A DNA stretch of 6,802 bases from CAZZBK01 sp964652155 (GCA_964652155.1 CAZZBK010000216.1:1-6802), one strand, 5' to 3'; positions 1 through 6,802 are shown, numbered from the stretch's first letter. The notes: generated by a model not told the origin, from the sequence alone. Numbers and translations are program-made.

Positions 1-137
1 ATGTTCGTTGACGCTATCGCGTGGTAGGGGGAGCTGGGTGGTCTGCAATATCAGGCTGAGCACTACTGCGGATTAGAATTCGTAAGGCGTGTCACGACAA
101 GGAAATACTTCGCAGAAATCTTACCAAGATGTAACGT

Positions 138-154
138 ATTCGTCGTCGACGAAT
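138..154. repeat. Perfect inverted repeat, 7-bp arms with 3-base loop
   Basis: ATTCGTC (138-144) and GACGAAT (148-154) are exact reverse complements around the loop GTC. The element lies about 380 bases upstream of the dabA start in an AT-richer patch. It could be a small regulator-binding dyad or an RNA hairpin. A 7-bp match with a short loop can also arise by chance, and nothing else in the sequence assigns it a role. Confidence 0.35.
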
Positions 155-316
155 CTGCGCTCTGAACGGATGATGGTAGTGGTACTTGGGCCCACGCTTT
201 GGCCTGAAGGGGACGGTGCCCGGTGGCTCGTCGGCCTTGCGCGAAGCACCCACGGATTGACATGCCTGATGCGTCTCTCAAGAACGGGGTTACGACCCAA
301 GCGTCGACCGCTCATC

Positions 317-350
317 TAGGCGGCAATGTCTGCCTAACCCGTTTTATTAT
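317..350 (+). terminator. Possible weak intrinsic terminator
   Basis: TAGGCGG (317-323) can pair with CTGCCTA (330-336) as a 7-bp stem with one G-U pair and the 6-base loop CAATGT. Five bases later comes GTTTTATTAT (341-350). A hairpin followed by a T-rich run on the plus strand is the layout of an intrinsic terminator. However, the stem is short and the T run does not directly abut it. If real, it would end transcription arriving from the left, or attenuate a leader transcript of the dab operon, depending on where that promoter lies. Confidence 0.25.
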
Positions 351-521
351 CCCTCTCTCATCGAGGTTCCTGATGGTCGGCCCGAGTTGTCGGTTCGAGA
401 TTTGTATGACATCGCCGTATGGTTTCACGACGAGCCCTAGGGGTGCGGGGTCGAAACGGCCGATTCAAGCAAGGTGGGACGCGTGCTGCATGCTCACCGA
501 CCAGGACCATTCACGTCGACC

Positions 522-527
522 AGAAGG
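522..527 (+). promoter_or_regulatory. Ribosome binding site that decides the dabA start
   Basis: AGAAGG at 522-527 ends eight bases before the GTG at 536. It is the best Shine-Dalgarno match near the beginning of the DabA reading frame. The alternative ATG at 560 has only a weak GGA upstream. The much earlier in-frame ATG at 419 would add 39 Arg/Gly-rich residues unlike a DabA N-terminus. Confidence 0.6.
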
Positions 528-535
528 CACCTAGC

Positions 536-3500
536 GTGGCCATCGAAACAACGGAACCCATGACCGGCGAAGCGAGCGTGAGCGGCGCGGGGGAACTGTT
601 GGCCGTCATTCATCACGCGGCCGAGCTGCTACCGGCTCAAGGTCCGATCACCGCGTTTGTCTTCCTCAATACGCTGCAAGCGCTCGAAGACCTGCCGTTT
701 GACGATGGGGTCCGCGTCGGCTCACGGCTCTTTGGTTGCCAGCCTTATTTGACCGAGGACCAGTATCGCGAGAAGCTCGAGCACGGACGGATATTGCGCT
801 ACGACCTGATCGACGTGTTGCACGACGACTTAGGAACGCGCGGCGGCGACTCGATCGCGGGGCTGACGACGCGGCTGGAATTGCGGCTGGCGATGTTACA
901 GTACCCGCTGCACTTCGGTGCCGCGCAGGAGCTGCGCTGGTTCGTGGCCGAGACCGACGCCCTAACGCGGCTGCGCGCCGAGGCGTCGGCCAGCGTTCGC
1001 GAGCAGATCGTCAAGGAGACGCGTCACTGGGTGATGCGCGATATGCGCAACGGCAGTCCAGCGGGGAGCGAAAAAGACAGCGCACGGCGGTTGATAGCCG
1101 AACAGCTCGCGCAGTTGGGCGAAGAGACGATCGAAAGCTGGAGCGAATCGACTTGGGAATCGCTCACCCTGCAACTCTTATGGCGCGTCTGTCGTCAAGG
1201 GGTCGAGTGCATCGGCGGCACCGCGCCGCATTTGCCCGCGATGGTCCGGCATCGGGATCTTCTGCACGACGCGACGGGGAGCGACAGCGACGCGCTGGTG
1301 CACGAGGTGCTGATCAAGTATTGCGCGGCGTTTGTCGATCAGGGGTTTGCACCGTGGCCGCTGCCGCATCGCGAGGAGGGCTTCTTCAAGGCCTTCGTGC
1401 AGTTGTATCGCCATCCGTGCGGGCCGGTCGATGCTTGGATGCGTCCGTTGGCCCCGGAATTGCGGCGGATCGAGGCGGCGGGACTCAGCCCGATCGAAGT
1501 CATCATCGAATCGCTGGACATGCTGGGGGTGAGTCGCGGTGAATGGTCGCCGTTCATCACGGCCACGCTGCTGGCACTGCGAGGCTGGGCGGGCCTGCTG
1601 TGGCAGACCGAGGTGCGTGGCGATCGGGTGGCGGTGCCATCGCCCGCGGGGAGCTTGGTCGAATTCCTGGCCGTGCGTCTGATTCTCGAACGCTTGGCCT
1701 TGGCGCACACCGCACGGCAGACACTGAACTATCGAGACTCGCTGGGCACGCTGCGCGAGGCGGCCTTGGCGCGGCTGGGCATGCGGCCGGATGTGAGCCA
1801 CGAACAGCGGGCCTTTTTGGTGTTTCAACTGGCCGAGATTTTGGGTTGGTGCCCGACCACGCTCTATCAGTTGTCGCGTCAGCAATGGGCCGATCTGATT
1901 GAAGAGGTCGAGTCGTTTCCCGCGCTCGAACGGCGACGCATTTATCAGCAGGCTTTCGAGCGTCGCTATCGAGAGCAGGCGCTCGACGCGATCTCGATTC
2001 ACGCGAGCGCGCCGCGCCGGCGCGTCCAGTCGCCCCGGTTTCAAGCCGTGTTCTGCATCGACACGCGCGAGGAGTCCTTCCGCCGCCACCTGGAAGAGAC
2101 GGCCCGAGACGCGGAGACCTTCGGCGCCGCGGGCTTTTATGGGGTTGCCATGTATTACAAGGGGGTCGCCGACGCGCACTATTCGACCTTGTGCCCGATC
2201 GTCGTCCGGCCGCAGCATTGGTTGATCGAGGAGGTCGTGTTCTCGCTCGAGGAGGAGCACCAGCGTCGGGCCCGCACACGCCGCCGGCTGGGCACCATGA
2301 CGCATCGCTTGCATATTGGCAGCCGGAGCGTCTCGCGTGGGGCACTGCTAACCGCTGGATTGGGCGTGCTGGCCTCGATACCGTTGGTGGCGCGGGTGTT
2401 GTTTCCGCTGCTCACGGCTCGCATCCGCCGCCGGGTTGGCCAACTCGTGGCTCCGCCGCCAGTCACGCGCTTGCGGCTCGAACGCTCGGCCGAACAGCCG
2501 GGCCCCGACGGCGAGCACATCGGGTTCACCGTCGACGAGATGGCCGACTTTGCCGAGCGTGCGCTGCGCGACATCGGCCTCACCGAGAGTTTCGCGCGGC
2601 TGGTGTTCTATTTCGGTCATGGCTCGTACTGCTTGAACAACCCGCACAAGTCGGCTTACGATTGCGGGGCGTGCAGCGGCGGTGCCGGTGGACCCAATGC
2701 CCGCGCCTTGTCCGCCATGCTCAACGACGCGCGGGTCCGCGCGATCCTTGCCAGCCGGGGCTTGGAGATCCCTCGCGACACGTACTTCATGGGCGGCTTG
2801 CACAACACCTGTAACGACACGTTGACGTTCTTCGACTTGGATCAATTGCCCAAGACGCACCAGGCGGCTTTCGAGGCGGCGCGAAATACGCTGCTGGAAA
2901 CGTGTCGCCGCAACGCACACGAACGTTGCCGCCGTTTTCAATCAGCGCCGCTCAACATCTCGCGCGAAGACGCTTGGCGGCACGTCGACGGGCGTAGCGA
3001 GGATTTGGCGCAGACGAGACCCGAGTTCGGCAACGCCTCGAATGCCATGTGCTTTGTGGGGCGCCGCGAACGCCTCCGCGGCCTGTACATGGATCGCCGC
3101 GCATTCATGCACTCGTACAATCCTGAGCAAGACACCGACGACTGGCAAATTCTCGGTCGCATTCTCGGCGCGGTGGTGCCGGTGTGTGAAGGGATCAACC
3201 TCCAGTACTTCTTCTCGTACATCGACAACACGGGCTGGGGGTGTGGCACGAAATTGCCCCATAACGTCACGTCGCTGCTGGGGGTTATGGACGGCCACTC
3301 GAGCGACCTTCGCAGCGGCTTGCCCTGGCAAGGGGTCGAGATCCACGAGCCCATGCGGTTGCTGATGGTCATCGAGACCACCCCCGATGGCATTCGCGCG
3401 CTCATGGAGCGGAACCCCATTGTGGCCCGCATCCTCTGCAACGGCTGGGTGCAACTCACCTTGCTCGATCCGCACAGCGCGCAGCTGCTCGTCTATCGCA

Positions 3501-3649
3501 ATGATGCCTTTCATCCGTATGAGCCGACGGTCAATGAACTGCCGCAAGTCCATTCGTCGCTCGAATGGTATCGAGGGTGGCGCGATCATCTGGGGTTTGC
3601 GCAGGTGGTCGACGACGACTCGCGGCCAACAACCGAGCAGGCAAGGTGA
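536..3649 (+). CDS. dabA: DabA-type inorganic carbon transporter subunit (DUF2309/UPF0753)
   Basis: This is the large, peripheral, beta-carbonic-anhydrase-like subunit of the Dab system, which hydrates CO2 to bicarbonate with energy drawn from its membrane partner. From the GTG at 536 it is 1037 residues, longer than the roughly 830-residue Halothiobacillus neapolitanus protein. Family motifs appear in order: LLPAQGPITAFVFLNTLQALE around 32-51; the first zinc/active-site motif FCIDTREE with C507 and D509; the second motif FGHGSYCLNNPHKSAYDCGAC with H695 and C710; and the C-terminal CGTKLPHNVTSLLGVMDG beginning at C903. The His-to-Cys spacing of 15 matches H524/C539 of the H. neapolitanus protein, and the C-x-D pair matches C351/D353, so the metal site looks intact. 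A hydrophobic stretch at about 602-628 lies between the two halves of the site and may contact the membrane subunit. The stop overlaps the next start by one base (TGATG), so translation is probably coupled. The family call is firm; the transport role is inferred from characterised homologues. Confidence 0.93.
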   Translation: MAIETTEPMTGEASVSGAGELLAVIHHAAELLPAQGPITAFVFLNTLQALEDLPFDDGVRVGSRLFGCQPYLTEDQYREKLEHGRILRYDLIDVLHDDLGTRGGDSIAGLTTRLELRLAMLQYPLHFGAAQELRWFVAETDALTRLRAEASASVREQIVKETRHWVMRDMRNGSPAGSEKDSARRLIAEQLAQLGEETIESWSESTWESLTLQLLWRVCRQGVECIGGTAPHLPAMVRHRDLLHDATGSDSDALVHEVLIKYCAAFVDQGFAPWPLPHREEGFFKAFVQLYRHPCGPVDAWMRPLAPELRRIEAAGLSPIEVIIESLDMLGVSRGEWSPFITATLLALRGWAGLLWQTEVRGDRVAVPSPAGSLVEFLAVRLILERLALAHTARQTLNYRDSLGTLREAALARLGMRPDVSHEQRAFLVFQLAEILGWCPTTLYQLSRQQWADLIEEVESFPALERRRIYQQAFERRYREQALDAISIHASAPRRRVQSPRFQAVFCIDTREESFRRHLEETARDAETFGAAGFYGVAMYYKGVADAHYSTLCPIVVRPQHWLIEEVVFSLEEEHQRRARTRRRLGTMTHRLHIGSRSVSRGALLTAGLGVLASIPLVARVLFPLLTARIRRRVGQLVAPPPVTRLRLERSAEQPGPDGEHIGFTVDEMADFAERALRDIGLTESFARLVFYFGHGSYCLNNPHKSAYDCGACSGGAGGPNARALSAMLNDARVRAILASRGLEIPRDTYFMGGLHNTCNDTLTFFDLDQLPKTHQAAFEAARNTLLETCRRNAHERCRRFQSAPLNISREDAWRHVDGRSEDLAQTRPEFGNASNAMCFVGRRERLRGLYMDRRAFMHSYNPEQDTDDWQILGRILGAVVPVCEGINLQYFFSYIDNTGWGCGTKLPHNVTSLLGVMDGHSSDLRSGLPWQGVEIHEPMRLLMVIETTPDGIRALMERNPIVARILCNGWVQLTLLDPHSAQLLVYRNDAFHPYEPTVNELPQVHSSLEWYRGWRDHLGFAQVVDDDSRPTTEQAR

Positions 3650-5037
3650 TGGCCGTGGATTGGTTTGATATCTTGAGTTGGATCGAAGGCCTGGGGCTGT
3701 TGGTCGTCGCCGCGCCGGTGCTGTTGTTGCTGTTGCTCAGTATTCCGCCGCTGATTGGCAAACCGCTGAGCGAGCGCATCATCGGACAATGCGTGTACCT
3801 GGTGGTGATCTCCGGCTTGTTCGCCTCGCTAGCCATGCTGGTAGTCATGCTGCTCACCGGCAATCGGCACGTGGTCATCGGCAAGACCGAGTGGGTTCAT
3901 ATTCCCAACTATCATTTTTCGATCAAGTTTGTGTTCGATCGGCTGTCGGTGCCGTTCGTCATCTTGACCTATTTGTTGTGCGGCACGATCGGCGCCTTTG
4001 CCAAACGTTACATGCACCGCGAGCCAGGCTTTAGCCGGTTCTACGTGCTGTATGCCCTGTTTTTGTTGGGTATGATCGTCACATCGCTGGCGGGGACGAT
4101 CGAATCGCTGTTTTTTGGCTGGGAACTGGTCGGCTTGTCGTCGGCGCTGCTGGTCGCCTTCTTTCACGATCGACCGTCCCCGGTCCGCAACGGCCTCCGC
4201 GTGTGGTCGGTGTACCGCTTCTCCGACGCCGCGCTGCTCACGGCCGCCGTGCTGTTACATCACCTGAGCGGCGAAGGGGACTTCGATCAATTCCTGGGAA
4301 GCGGATCGTGGCCCGACGGTGTCACGCTACTGAGTCCGAGCGAATCGTTTTCGGTGGGCGTGTTATTGATCGTGGCCGCGGCGGGCAAGTCGGCGTTGGT
4401 GCCGTTCTCGGGTTGGCTGCCTCGCGCGATGGAGGGTCCCACCCCATCGAGCGCGGTGTTTTACGGAGCGCTCTCGGTCCACCTGGGAGCGTTTTTGCTG
4501 CTGCGAGTCAGTCCGCTGCTAAACACCTCGCCAGCGCTAAGCACCGCGGTGGTGGTGCTGGGCGTGCTGACGACGCTCTATGCGGCGCTGGCCGCGCGCG
4601 TGCAAACCGACATCAAATGCTCGCTCTCGTTCGCGTCTCTCACGCAGGTGGGGCTGATCGTGGCCGAGATCGGCCTGGGCCTGCGCTACTTCGCGCTGAT
4701 TCACATTCTGGGGCACGGTTGCTTGCGGACGCTCCAGTTTCTTCGCGCGCCGACCCTGCTGCACGATTATCGCATCTTGGAAAACGCCATTGGCGATCGC
4801 TTGCCGCTCGACTCGCGGCCGGTCATGTCGCTCGGCTCGCAACGCTTTCGTGTCTGGCTATATCGCTTCGCGCTCGAGCGCGGATTCCTCGACGCCTGGC
4901 TGAATGACTACTTTGTCACGCCGTTTCTGGGGGTATTTCGCTTTTGCGACGGGCTTGAACGGCGCTGGACCCGCTGGCTTAGCGGCAAGCCGAGACGCGA
5001 GATCGAGCCGCGTACCAACGGGGATGACCTGCTATGA
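3649..5037 (+). CDS. dabB: NuoL/ND5-like proton-channel subunit, DabB-type, C-terminally reduced
   Basis: This 462-residue membrane protein of the proton-conducting transporter family (PF00361) is the likely DabB partner that powers DabA. The frame is open further upstream inside dabA, but the ATG at 3649 fits the TGATG overlap and gives a normal hydrophobic N-terminus. I count about 11 membrane helices up to residue 368. NuoL signatures are clear: GWELVGLSS with the TM5 glutamate E159; AAAGKSALVPFSGWLPRAM with the TM7 lysine K247, followed by EGPTPSSA; VQTDIKCSLSFASLTQVG with K323; and HILGHGCLR with H352 and H356. At the NuoL K342 position there is R360, and at the TM8 histidine (NuoL H254) there is Y272. 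After residue 368 the usual TM12-TM14 part, including the TM12 lysine (NuoL K399), is missing. The chain instead runs into ERGFLDAWLNDYFVTPF (about 410-426), which resembles the tail of NuoL near its final helix. The end overlaps the next gene by ATGA. The family call is firm; the dabB symbol is from context. Confidence 0.85.
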   Translation: MAVDWFDILSWIEGLGLLVVAAPVLLLLLLSIPPLIGKPLSERIIGQCVYLVVISGLFASLAMLVVMLLTGNRHVVIGKTEWVHIPNYHFSIKFVFDRLSVPFVILTYLLCGTIGAFAKRYMHREPGFSRFYVLYALFLLGMIVTSLAGTIESLFFGWELVGLSSALLVAFFHDRPSPVRNGLRVWSVYRFSDAALLTAAVLLHHLSGEGDFDQFLGSGSWPDGVTLLSPSESFSVGVLLIVAAAGKSALVPFSGWLPRAMEGPTPSSAVFYGALSVHLGAFLLLRVSPLLNTSPALSTAVVVLGVLTTLYAALAARVQTDIKCSLSFASLTQVGLIVAEIGLGLRYFALIHILGHGCLRTLQFLRAPTLLHDYRILENAIGDRLPLDSRPVMSLGSQRFRVWLYRFALERGFLDAWLNDYFVTPFLGVFRFCDGLERRWTRWLSGKPRREIEPRTNGDDLL

Positions 5038-6506
5038 CCGACTTGCATTTTCCCTGGCTGGAGCTGGCCTTGCTTTGGCCGCTGATCGGTGCCATTCACG
5101 TGGGGCGATTGGCCGACGCGCATGCGGCGCGCAAGTTTTGCCTCGTCTACTCGGGCCTCGCGTTCATCACGCTGCTCGGCGCCTGGGAAGACTTCAATCT
5201 GCTGCATGCGCCGCAGGCCGGCGATTTGTGGCATTGGACCACCGCACTCGTGGGTCGCGAACTGTTTGTCATTGACCAATTGAGCGCGCCGTTGCTACCC
5301 GCTGTGGCGCTGTTCTTCTTTCTGACCATCCTCACGACGCTCCGCACCAAAGTGCGCCGCTTTTCGTTTGCGTGGACCCTGTTCTCCGAGACGCTGACGC
5401 TGGCCTTGTTTTGCGTCAAAGAGCCCTGGCTGATAATTGCCCTGCTGGCGGCACAAACCGTGCCGCCCTATTGGGAGCTCCGCGCGCGAGGCCGACCCAC
5501 CCGCGTGTATGTCTTGCACATGGCGCTCTTCGTCGTCGCCTTGGTGGTGGGCTGGTCGTTTGTCGAACTCGAAGGAGCCGGTCAGGTCCACTCCTGGTGG
5601 GCCATCGTGCCGCTGCTGCTCGCCGTGCTCATTCGCAGCGGCATCGCGCCGTGGCACTGCTGGCTGACGCATCTGTTCGAGCACGCCACGTTCGGCACCG
5701 CGCTGCTTGTCGCCACGCCAATCGCCGGTGCCTATGCCGCCATTCGACTCGTGCTGCCGATCGCCCCCGATCGGGTCTTGCAGGCCCTGGGAATCATCTC
5801 GCTGATCACGGCCGTGTATGCGTCGGGCATGGCGTTGGTGCAGTCCGAGGCGCGGCGGTTCTTCTGCTATTTGTTTCTCAGCCACTCGGCGCTCGTGCTC
5901 GTGGGTCTCGAAATGGCCACGGCCATCGGCTTGACCGGCGCGCTGTGCGTGTGGTCGTCGGTTGGGCTTTCGCTGGTCGGCTTCGGCCTTACGCTCCGCG
6001 CCTTGGAAGCCCGCAAGGGGCGGCTCATGCTCGACGAGTTTCAGGGGCTCTATGAACACACCCCGGCATTGGCCGTCTGCTTTTTTCTGACCGGGCTGGG
6101 CTGCATTGGTTTCCCTGGCACGCTCGGCTTCGTCGGCACCGAGTTGCTCATCGACGGCGTGGTCGAGGTGTATCCCTACACCTGCGTCGCGGTGTTGCTC
6201 GCCGGGGCCCTGAACAGCATTGCCTTCGTCAAAGCCTATTTCTGGCTCTTCACCGGCACGCGGCATATCTCGACCGTCTCGCTTGCCATTGGCGTGCGCG
6301 AACGCTTTGCCGTGCTGTTGCTGGCCGTGCTCATCATCCTGGGCGGAGTTTTCCCCCAGCCCGGCGTCGAGTCTCGGTATCACGCGGCCACCGAGATCCT
6401 GCACGAACGCGAACGCATCGCCAACGCCGAGATCACGCTCCGCAGCCACCAGCCTTCGACGATCGTCGAGGCCAAAACCGGCGACTCGCAGCAGGTTGCC
6501 GAGTAG
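5034..6506 (+). CDS. NuoM-like proton-channel family subunit with degenerate charged axis
   Basis: This 490-residue membrane protein has about 14 predicted helices, the full number for NuoM/MrpD-type subunits. Its start overlaps the preceding stop (ATGA), with GGGGA at 5020-5024 nine bases upstream. NuoM-like landmarks are the TM7 motif IRSGIAPWHCWL (R201 onward), AGAYAAIRL in TM8, FLSHSALVLVG with H284, GLSLVG in TM11, GFPGTLGFVGTELL before TM12 (P361, E370), and FVKAYFWLF with K400. Aligned by eye to E. coli NuoM, several proton-path residues are changed: the TM5 glutamate is A139, the TM7 lysine is R201, the TM8 lysine is I230, the TM11 histidine is V310, and the TM12 glutamate position is T369 with E370 next to it. 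The last 50 residues are polar and presumably cytoplasmic. The tight operon indicates a complex with DabA and the NuoL-like protein, either as a second transport subunit or a structural one. Belonging to an Mrp-type antiporter is less likely because no other mrp genes are present. Confidence 0.82.
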   Translation: MTDLHFPWLELALLWPLIGAIHVGRLADAHAARKFCLVYSGLAFITLLGAWEDFNLLHAPQAGDLWHWTTALVGRELFVIDQLSAPLLPAVALFFFLTILTTLRTKVRRFSFAWTLFSETLTLALFCVKEPWLIIALLAAQTVPPYWELRARGRPTRVYVLHMALFVVALVVGWSFVELEGAGQVHSWWAIVPLLLAVLIRSGIAPWHCWLTHLFEHATFGTALLVATPIAGAYAAIRLVLPIAPDRVLQALGIISLITAVYASGMALVQSEARRFFCYLFLSHSALVLVGLEMATAIGLTGALCVWSSVGLSLVGFGLTLRALEARKGRLMLDEFQGLYEHTPALAVCFFLTGLGCIGFPGTLGFVGTELLIDGVVEVYPYTCVAVLLAGALNSIAFVKAYFWLFTGTRHISTVSLAIGVRERFAVLLLAVLIILGGVFPQPGVESRYHAATEILHERERIANAEITLRSHQPSTIVEAKTGDSQQVAE

Positions 6507-6554
6507 AGCGCAATCGACGTGGAACAGGACCTATTTTAGCTCGTTAAATCGATC

Positions 6555-6579
6555 GCGCGTCACTACGTGATATGCGCGC
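6555..6579. terminator. Imperfect hairpin between convergent genes
   Basis: GCGCG (6555-6559) can pair with CGCGC (6575-6579), and inside it TCAC (6560-6563) pairs with GTGA (6567-6570) around the loop TAC, leaving a four-base bulge (TATG). The element covers the stop codon of the minus-strand gene and lies 49 bases past the end of the operon. The position suits a shared, bidirectional transcription end, but there is no clear T run on either side, so the call is weak. Confidence 0.25.
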
Positions 6580-6802
6580 CTTGCGTCTCAACATACACCG
6601 CATACAGCGATTGGCTCGCCGTCATGAACAGGCGATTGCGCTTCGCGCCGCCAAAGCAGACGTTGCTGCAAATCTCGGGCAGCCGAATCTGGCCGATCCG
6701 GACACCGTCAGCCGCGAAGATGTGCACGCCGTCGTAACCGTCACCCACCCAGCCCGCGCTGGCCCAGACATTGCCATCGACGTCGGCTCGAATGCCGTCG
6801 GC
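6563..6802 (-). CDS. SMP-30/gluconolactonase-family protein, C-terminal part
   Basis: The minus-strand frame is open from the window edge to a TAG at 6563-6565, giving the last 79 residues of a longer protein whose start lies outside the window. The visible part begins ADGIRADVDGNVWAS, the DG-x3-D-x2-G-x-W signature of the SMP-30/gluconolactonase/LRE beta-propeller family; the family's catalytic aspartate is in this motif and falls right at the window edge. It then reads VHIFAADGVRIGQIRLPE, ICSNVCFGGAKRNRLFMTAS and SLYAVYVETQGA, the usual last blades and C-terminus of bacterial members. Such enzymes typically hydrolyse sugar lactones, but substrates vary and cannot be told from this fragment. 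It converges on the dab operon with a 56-base gap, so it is a separate transcription unit. The internal GTG at 6746-6748 is not the start, because the conserved sequence continues upstream of it. Confidence 0.85.
   Translation of the reverse strand, partial: ADGIRADVDGNVWASAGWVGDGYDGVHIFAADGVRIGQIRLPEICSNVCFGGAKRNRLFMTASQSLYAVYVETQGAHIT

Larger units (their letters stand above)
1..535. other. Upstream region without a supportable gene
   Basis: No convincing coding sequence is visible. Open frames here are short, overlap one another on both strands, and encode Arg/Ser/Pro-rich peptides that resemble no family I recognise; the longest plus-strand one (223-534) ends at a TAG just before the dabA start. 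Base composition is lower in GC than the genes (about 55% over the first 420 bases by hand count) and varies: bases 61-180 are under 50%, bases 181-240 near 70%. The region holds a perfect 7-bp hairpin (138-154) and a second hairpin followed by a T-rich run (317-350). A TTGACA at 257-262 has no good -10 box at 16-18 bases, so I do not call a promoter. The leader and promoter of the dab operon should lie here, most likely between 337 and 521, but I cannot place them. Confidence 0.6.

Noticed and set aside
257..285. TTGACA as a -35 promoter box
   Set aside because: No TATAAT-like sequence is found 16-18 bases downstream; the candidates are CAAGAA-like.
387..410. GGTTCGAGA as a tRNA T-loop
   Set aside because: The flanking bases do not form the T-stem and no acceptor or anticodon arm can be drawn around it.
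223..534. 103-codon frame just upstream of dabA
   Set aside because: No recognisable motif, odd residue composition and no convincing ribosome site; it probably occurs by chance.
419..535. Extended N-terminus of DabA from the ATG at 419
   Set aside because: The added 39 residues are Arg/Gly-rich and unlike DabA, no good ribosome site was seen, and GTG 536 has AGAAGG at eight bases.
1178..2314. Long open frame on the minus strand inside dabA (378 codons), and a second of 384 codons at 5295-6449
   Set aside because: Both lie fully within well-supported plus-strand genes, have shadow-like Arg/Gln/Gly-rich composition, and show no family motif. Long antisense frames are common in GC-rich codon usage.
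3565..3648. Earlier start for the NuoL-like gene at 3565
   Set aside because: It would give a long overlap with dabA and an Arg-rich leader; the ATG at 3649 gives the typical hydrophobic start and a one-base overlap.
1..6802. CRISPR arrays, insertion sequences or attachment sites
   Set aside because: No regularly spaced repeats, transposase motifs or paired terminal repeats were seen on reading the window.

Overview
The window reads as a piece of a GC-rich bacterial chromosome. It contains one compact plus-strand operon and, at the right edge, the 3' end of a convergent minus-strand gene. The gene set is compatible with a planctomycete (Pirellulales-like): a long DUF2309/DabA protein, two different complex-I-like membrane proteins beside it, and an SMP-30/gluconolactonase neighbour. 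This taxonomic guess is inference only; no marker gene is present.

Layout. Bases 1-535 hold no gene I can support. The stretch is less GC-rich (about 55% by hand count over the first 420 bases, against roughly 60-70% in sampled coding lines) and carries two small hairpins, one followed by a T-rich run. From 536 a tightly packed operon begins: dabA (536-3649, GTG start behind AGAAGG), a NuoL/DabB-like membrane subunit (3649-5037, overlapping dabA by one base as TGATG), and a NuoM-like membrane subunit (5034-6506, overlapping by four bases as ATGA). After 56 bases, the end of a minus-strand SMP-30/gluconolactonase-like gene runs in from the right (6563-6802, incomplete).

How the genes work together. 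DabA is the beta-carbonic-anhydrase-like, zinc-binding half of the Dab inorganic-carbon (CO2 to bicarbonate) accumulation system, and its four expected zinc/active-site residues are all visible (C507, D509, H695, C710). In the characterised two-gene system one proton-channel-like protein, DabB, energises DabA. Here there are two such proteins, one NuoL-like and one NuoM-like, each with different departures from the family. The NuoL-like one keeps the first-half Glu and Lys (E159, K247) but ends before the TM12 half-channel. The NuoM-like one keeps a full 14-helix fold but has lost most of the charged axis (A139, R201, I230, V310, TM12 charge displaced). This suggests a three-component Dab variant with its proton path divided between, or retained in only one of, two antiporter-like subunits. 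The arrangement parallels the NdhF3/NdhD3/CupA CO2-uptake module of cyanobacterial NDH-1.
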